Assembly (NCBI GenBank): GCA_036555615.1
Contig: DATBKZ010000034.1
Location: 1-64,000, forward strand
DNA: 64,000 nt
Direction of reading: 5' to 3'
Source of the DNA: SG8-41 sp036555615
GTDB taxonomy: Bacteria; Pseudomonadota; Gammaproteobacteria; Burkholderiales; SG8-41
This document shows positions 59,198 to 64,000 of this stretch, one piece after another (position 1 is the first letter of the stretch; each line of letters begins with the position of its first letter). Both the position numbers and the translations under genes were made by a program. The notes below the pieces were generated by a model, which was not told the origin of the DNA, made no database searches, and worked only from the letters and a program-made list of their open reading frames with translations.

Positions 59198-60714
59198 AAA
59201 AACCCGCGGAGCTGAAGAACGTGACGAGCGTGCCGCTGTGGATCTTCGGCAGGCATCATCCCTCCGCGAGCAGCCGCTTCGGCCCGGTGACCAATCCCGC
59301 GACCGGCGCCGTCATCCGCAAGGTGCCGTTCTGCCAGGCGGCCGATATCGACAGCGCGGTGAAGGCCGCGGCCGCTGCTGCGCCGGGCTGGGGCGACACG
59401 CCGCCGCTCCGGCGCGCGCGCGTGATGCAGAAGTTCCTGCAGCTGCTGCAGGCGAACCAGAAGGAGCTGGCGGGTCTCGTCACGGAAGAGCACGGCAAGA
59501 CCCTTCCCGACGCCATGGGTTCCGTCCAGCGCGGGATCGAGGTGGTCGAGTTCGCCTGCGGCATCCCGCATCTGCTCAAGGGCGAGCACTCGGAAAATGT
59601 CGGCTCGGGGGTGGACTGCCACACGGTGCGCCAGCCGGTGGGCGTGTGCGCCGGCATCACGCCCTTCAACTTTCCCGTCATGGTGCCGCTCTGGATGTTT
59701 CCGGTGGCGATCGCGTGCGGCAATGCCTTCATTCTCAAGCCGTCGGAGAAAGTGCCCTCGGCCTCGCTGCGCATGGCGGAGCTCTTCAAGGATGCCGGCT
59801 TGCCCGACGGAGTGCTGAACGTCGTGCACGGCGACCGTGAAGCGGTGGACGCGATCCTCGACCACCCGGGCATCCACGCGGTGTCCTTCGTCGGGTCGAC
59901 GCCGATCGCGAAGCACATCTACGAGACGTGTGCGAAGAACCACAAGAGAGTGCAGGCGTTGGGCGGAGCCAAGAACCACGCGGTCGTGCTGCCGGATGCC
60001 GACCTCGAGTTCGCGGCCGACGCCTTGATCGGCGCCGCCTATGGGTCGGCGGGTGAGCGCTGCATGGCGATTTCCGCAGTGGTTGCGGTCGGCGCCGCCG
60101 CCGATCCGCTGGTGAAGCTGCTCAAGAAGAAGGCGGAAGCGATCGTTGTCGGGCCAGGGGAGAAGGAGGGCGTGGACATGGGCCCGCTGGTGACCGCGCA
60201 GCACCGTGACAAGGTCGCCGGCTATATCGGCCAGGGCGTGAAGCAAGGGGCGACGCTCGTCGTCGATGGGCGCGGTCTCAAGGTCCGTGGATTCGAGAAT
60301 GGACACTTTCTCGGCACGACGCTCTTCGACAACGTCACGCCGGAAATGAGTATCTACCAGGACGAGATCTTCGGGCCGGTGCTGGTCGTGCTGCGCGCGC
60401 GGACGCTGGAGGATGCGATCGCGCTCGTCAACCGCAACCCCTACGCCAACGGCACGGCGATCTTCACCGAATCGGGCGGCGCCGCGCGGCGCTTCGAGAA
60501 CGAGATCCAGGTCGGCATGGTCGGCGTGAACGTGCCGATCCCGGTGCCGGTCGCTTTCTATTCCTTCGGCGGATGGAAGAATTCGCTTTTCGGCGACCTG
60601 CACGTGCACGGCATGGAGGGCGTCAAGTTCTACACCCGCACCAAGGCCGTCACGACGCGCTGGCCGCACCAGGATACGCCGGCGCCGGGGCTCAACATGC
60701 CGACCCTTGGCTAG
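59194..60714 (+). CDS. mmsA: CoA-acylating methylmalonate-semialdehyde dehydrogenase
   Basis: 506 residues, ALDH fold. Catalytic Cys is in YGSAGERCMAISAVVAVG (residue 290). PFNFPVMVPLWMFPVAIACG and IYQDEIFGPVLVVL are ALDH blocks; FRNEIQVGMVGVNVPIPVP-like stretch (FENEIQVGMVGVNVPIPVP) is the MmsA marker, matching the CoA-acylating subgroup that makes propionyl- or acetyl-CoA. Forms the central gene of the composite lut operon, overlapping lutB. Confidence 0.93.
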   Translation: MKKPAELKNVTSVPLWIFGRHHPSASSRFGPVTNPATGAVIRKVPFCQAADIDSAVKAAAAAAPGWGDTPPLRRARVMQKFLQLLQANQKELAGLVTEEHGKTLPDAMGSVQRGIEVVEFACGIPHLLKGEHSENVGSGVDCHTVRQPVGVCAGITPFNFPVMVPLWMFPVAIACGNAFILKPSEKVPSASLRMAELFKDAGLPDGVLNVVHGDREAVDAILDHPGIHAVSFVGSTPIAKHIYETCAKNHKRVQALGGAKNHAVVLPDADLEFAADALIGAAYGSAGERCMAISAVVAVGAAADPLVKLLKKKAEAIVVGPGEKEGVDMGPLVTAQHRDKVAGYIGQGVKQGATLVVDGRGLKVRGFENGHFLGTTLFDNVTPEMSIYQDEIFGPVLVVLRARTLEDAIALVNRNPYANGTAIFTESGGAARRFENEIQVGMVGVNVPIPVPVAFYSFGGWKNSLFGDLHVHGMEGVKFYTRTKAVTTRWPHQDTPAPGLNMPTLG

Positions 60715-60751
60715 CGCAGGGATGAGGGATGGGGGATGAGGGCTGAGGGAT
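60715..60751 (+). repeat. Degenerate GGGATGAGGG tandem repeat before lutC
   Basis: GCAGGGATGAGGGATGGGGG and GATGAGGGCTGAGGGATGAG repeats make up the whole gap between mmsA and lutC and supply the ATG of lutC. Confidence 0.55.
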
Positions 60752-61406
60752 GAGCTCGCGCGAAAGCATCCTGGCGCGGATCCGGGCGCGGCAAGGGAAA
60801 AGCCCGCTGGCGACCGAGGCCGAGCGCGCGGCCGTGCGGGCGCACATCCAGGCGCGTCCCGCCAGCGTGCGGCCGCGCATGGAATGGGAACCCCTCGCGC
60901 GCTTTCGCGAGCGCGCCCTCGGCCTGTCGAGCACGGTGGATGGGGTAGAAACGCTCGCGGCCGTTCCCGCAGCCGTGGCCCGCTATCTCGAGGCGTCCGG
61001 ACTGCCGCGCGCTGCCGTATGCTGGCAGGAGCTCATGGCGCTCGACTGGAGCGGCGCGGGGATGCGGGTGGAAGCGCGCGCGGCGTGCGACACCGACCTC
61101 GTCGGCATTTCCGGCGCGTTCTGCGCCGTCGCCGAAACCGGCACGCTGATGACGGTTTCGGGCCGCGACACGCCGGCAACGGTGAGCCTGCTGCCCGAGA
61201 CGCACGTCGCCGTGGTGAGTGCCTCGCGCATCGTGCGCGGCATGGAGGAGGCGTGGCAGCTCGTGCGGAGCGAATTGGGCCGCCTGCCGCGCGCAGTGAA
61301 TTTCATCTCCGGCCCTTCGCGCAGCGCCGACATCGAGCAGACGGTGACGCTCGGGGCGCACGGCCCCTATCGCGTGCATGTCATCGTGGTCGCGGGCGCC
61401 GGCTGA
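60750..61406 (+). CDS. lutC: LutC/YkgG-family protein
   Basis: 218 residues. The LutC domain shows CDTDLVGISGAFCAVAETGT and TPATVSLLPETHVAVVSASR, RAVNFISGPSRSADIEQTVT and GAHGPYRVHVIVV, as in the third Lut subunit. ATG 60750 is the last triplet of a degenerate repeat that also serves as ribosome-binding site. Confidence 0.9.
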   Translation: MSSRESILARIRARQGKSPLATEAERAAVRAHIQARPASVRPRMEWEPLARFRERALGLSSTVDGVETLAAVPAAVARYLEASGLPRAAVCWQELMALDWSGAGMRVEARAACDTDLVGISGAFCAVAETGTLMTVSGRDTPATVSLLPETHVAVVSASRIVRGMEEAWQLVRSELGRLPRAVNFISGPSRSADIEQTVTLGAHGPYRVHVIVVAGAG

Positions 61407-61454
61407 CGCCGTTTCGCTCCCGGGCGGCGCGCATCGGCGCACGCTGCGTGCGAT

Positions 61455-61484
61455 TTGTGGCGGCACAAACGCCGATGTCATAAT
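61455..61484 (+). promoter_or_regulatory. Candidate promoter of glgB-glgE
   Basis: TTGTGG (61455-61460), 18-base spacer, CATAAT (61479-61484), 124 bases before the glgB ATG. Five of six matches in the -10. Confidence 0.4.
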
Positions 61485-61607
61485 GACGCGCAATGCGCCC
61501 CGGCGGCGCTGCAACGCAGCACGAGCGGGGAACTTTTCGCGGCATTGCGAGACAGATCAATTACAAGAGAGAGAACACCATTCCTGCTGCATCGCAGGCC
61601 GAGGGCG

Positions 61608-63567
<1,960 letters not shown>

Positions 63568-63575
<8 letters not shown>

Positions 63576-64000
63576 GGGAAGCCTGCCCGCCGTGACGCCG
63601 GATGGACGAGCGCGGGCGGTCATCGACGCGGTGCAGCCGGCGATCGATGGCGGGCGCTACGCAATCAAGCGCGTCGCGGGCGAGCGCGTCGAGGTCGAGG
63701 CGCATTGCTTTGCCGACGGCCATGACCTGCTGCGGGTCATGCTGCGGTGGCGCGCCGAGGACAACCCGGAGTGGAGCGAGGTCGAGATGGCCCCGCTCGG
63801 CAACGACGTCTGGCGCGCGGGCTTTTCCGTCGAGCGCATTGGCCGCTATCGCTACACGGTCACCGCGTGGGTCGATCACTTCCACTCCTGGCGCGACGAA
63901 TTCTCGCGCCGGGAGGACGCGGATGACCTTCGGATCGCGGCCCAGGTGGGTGCTCATCTGATCGAGGAGGCCGCAACCCGCGCGCGCGACGAGGACGCGA
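63568..64000 (+). CDS. glgE: Alpha-1,4-glucan:maltose-1-phosphate maltosyltransferase (partial, N-terminal)
   Basis: The first 144 residues of a gene that leaves the window. ATG 63568 lies inside the glgB stop region. DGGRYAIKRVAGERVEVEAH, HDLLRVMLRWRAEDNPEWSE and YTVTAWVDHFHSWRDEFSRR match the DUF3416 N-terminal domain of GlgE, which extends alpha-glucan from maltose-1-phosphate. With GlgB this suggests the TreS-Pep2-GlgE-GlgB route, with TreS and others likely beyond the window. Confidence 0.87.

Overview
The window is dense, GC-rich bacterial chromosome with almost no spare DNA. The gene content points to a member of the Betaproteobacteria, probably Burkholderiales or a neighbouring uncultured order. 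Supporting evidence is a DUF3567 (BTH_I0359-type) protein, the orders tRNA-Leu/queA/tgt/yajC/secD/secF, coaBC/radC/rpmB/rpmG and purM/hda/HAD/pcnB/folK/dNK/panB/panC, and many GTG/TTG starts. This assignment is an inference from gene families and gene order; no 16S rRNA lies in the window.

Layout. 1-311: start of a 2-oxoacid:ferredoxin oxidoreductase gamma subunit leaving the window, with a possible FNR/Anr site. 421-2590: a minus-strand redox group (CDGSH Fe-S protein, ferredoxin-NADP reductase-like flavoprotein, formyl-THF cyclo-ligase-like protein, DUF6306 ferritin-like protein). 2603-6581: secreted histidine-containing protein, DUF488, LysR regulator, Tat-exported PhoD phosphatase. 6717-10955: a plus-strand run (small protein, DUF2520, PPK2, PA0069 radical SAM, AcuC-like deacetylase). 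11031-17332: malonyl-CoA decarboxylase, LLM flavin oxidoreductase, duplicated PsiF protein, exported PCM, lipoprotein, beta-barrel candidate, and a 31-residue membrane peptide with a PuuD-type membrane protein. 17417-21394: DUF192, CbiX-like, coaBC, radC, UspA, rpmB, rpmG. 21545-26632: minus-strand desaturase, rsmB, DUF3108, purN, purM. 26726-32360: plus-strand hda, HAD, pcnB, folK, deoxynucleoside kinase, panB, panC. 32433-41034: diguanylate cyclase, tRNA-Leu(CAA), queA, tgt, yajC, secD, secF, DedA, thioesterase. 41056-41494: a long palindromic non-coding element. 41556-52266: purB, PrpD-like, multicopper oxidase, EamA, DUF3567, a minus-strand IclR/exonuclease/aldolase/hydrolase block, and greB. 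52398-54773: PDZ pseudoprotease and sulfatase. 54967-61406: a composite lut operon in which lutA, lutB and lutC are interleaved with a ketopantoate-reductase-like gene, an enolase-superfamily gene and mmsA. 61608-64000: glgB and the start of glgE.

How the genes work together. Most are housekeeping: coenzyme A (panB, panC, coaBC), purines (purB, purM, purN), folate, queuosine tRNA modification, Sec export, ribosomal proteins L28 and L33, and replication control (hda). The accessory parts are the composite lut operon, which looks like a catabolic pathway for a hydroxy or sugar acid feeding electrons through LutABC; the CDGSH redox group; and the GlgB-GlgE start of the maltose-1-phosphate alpha-glucan route.

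Non-coding structure is unusual. Many intergenic gaps carry degenerate, word-like tandem repeats (GGGATGA, GAACGAG, GAGTCAC, GGCGGAAG types), several as inverted pairs. One such hairpin between convergent genes has been split by a 439-bp near-palindromic MITE-like element. There is also a 66-bp REP-like inverted repeat and a 20-bp dRS3-type repeat. No CRISPR array, rRNA operon, prophage or transposase gene was found.
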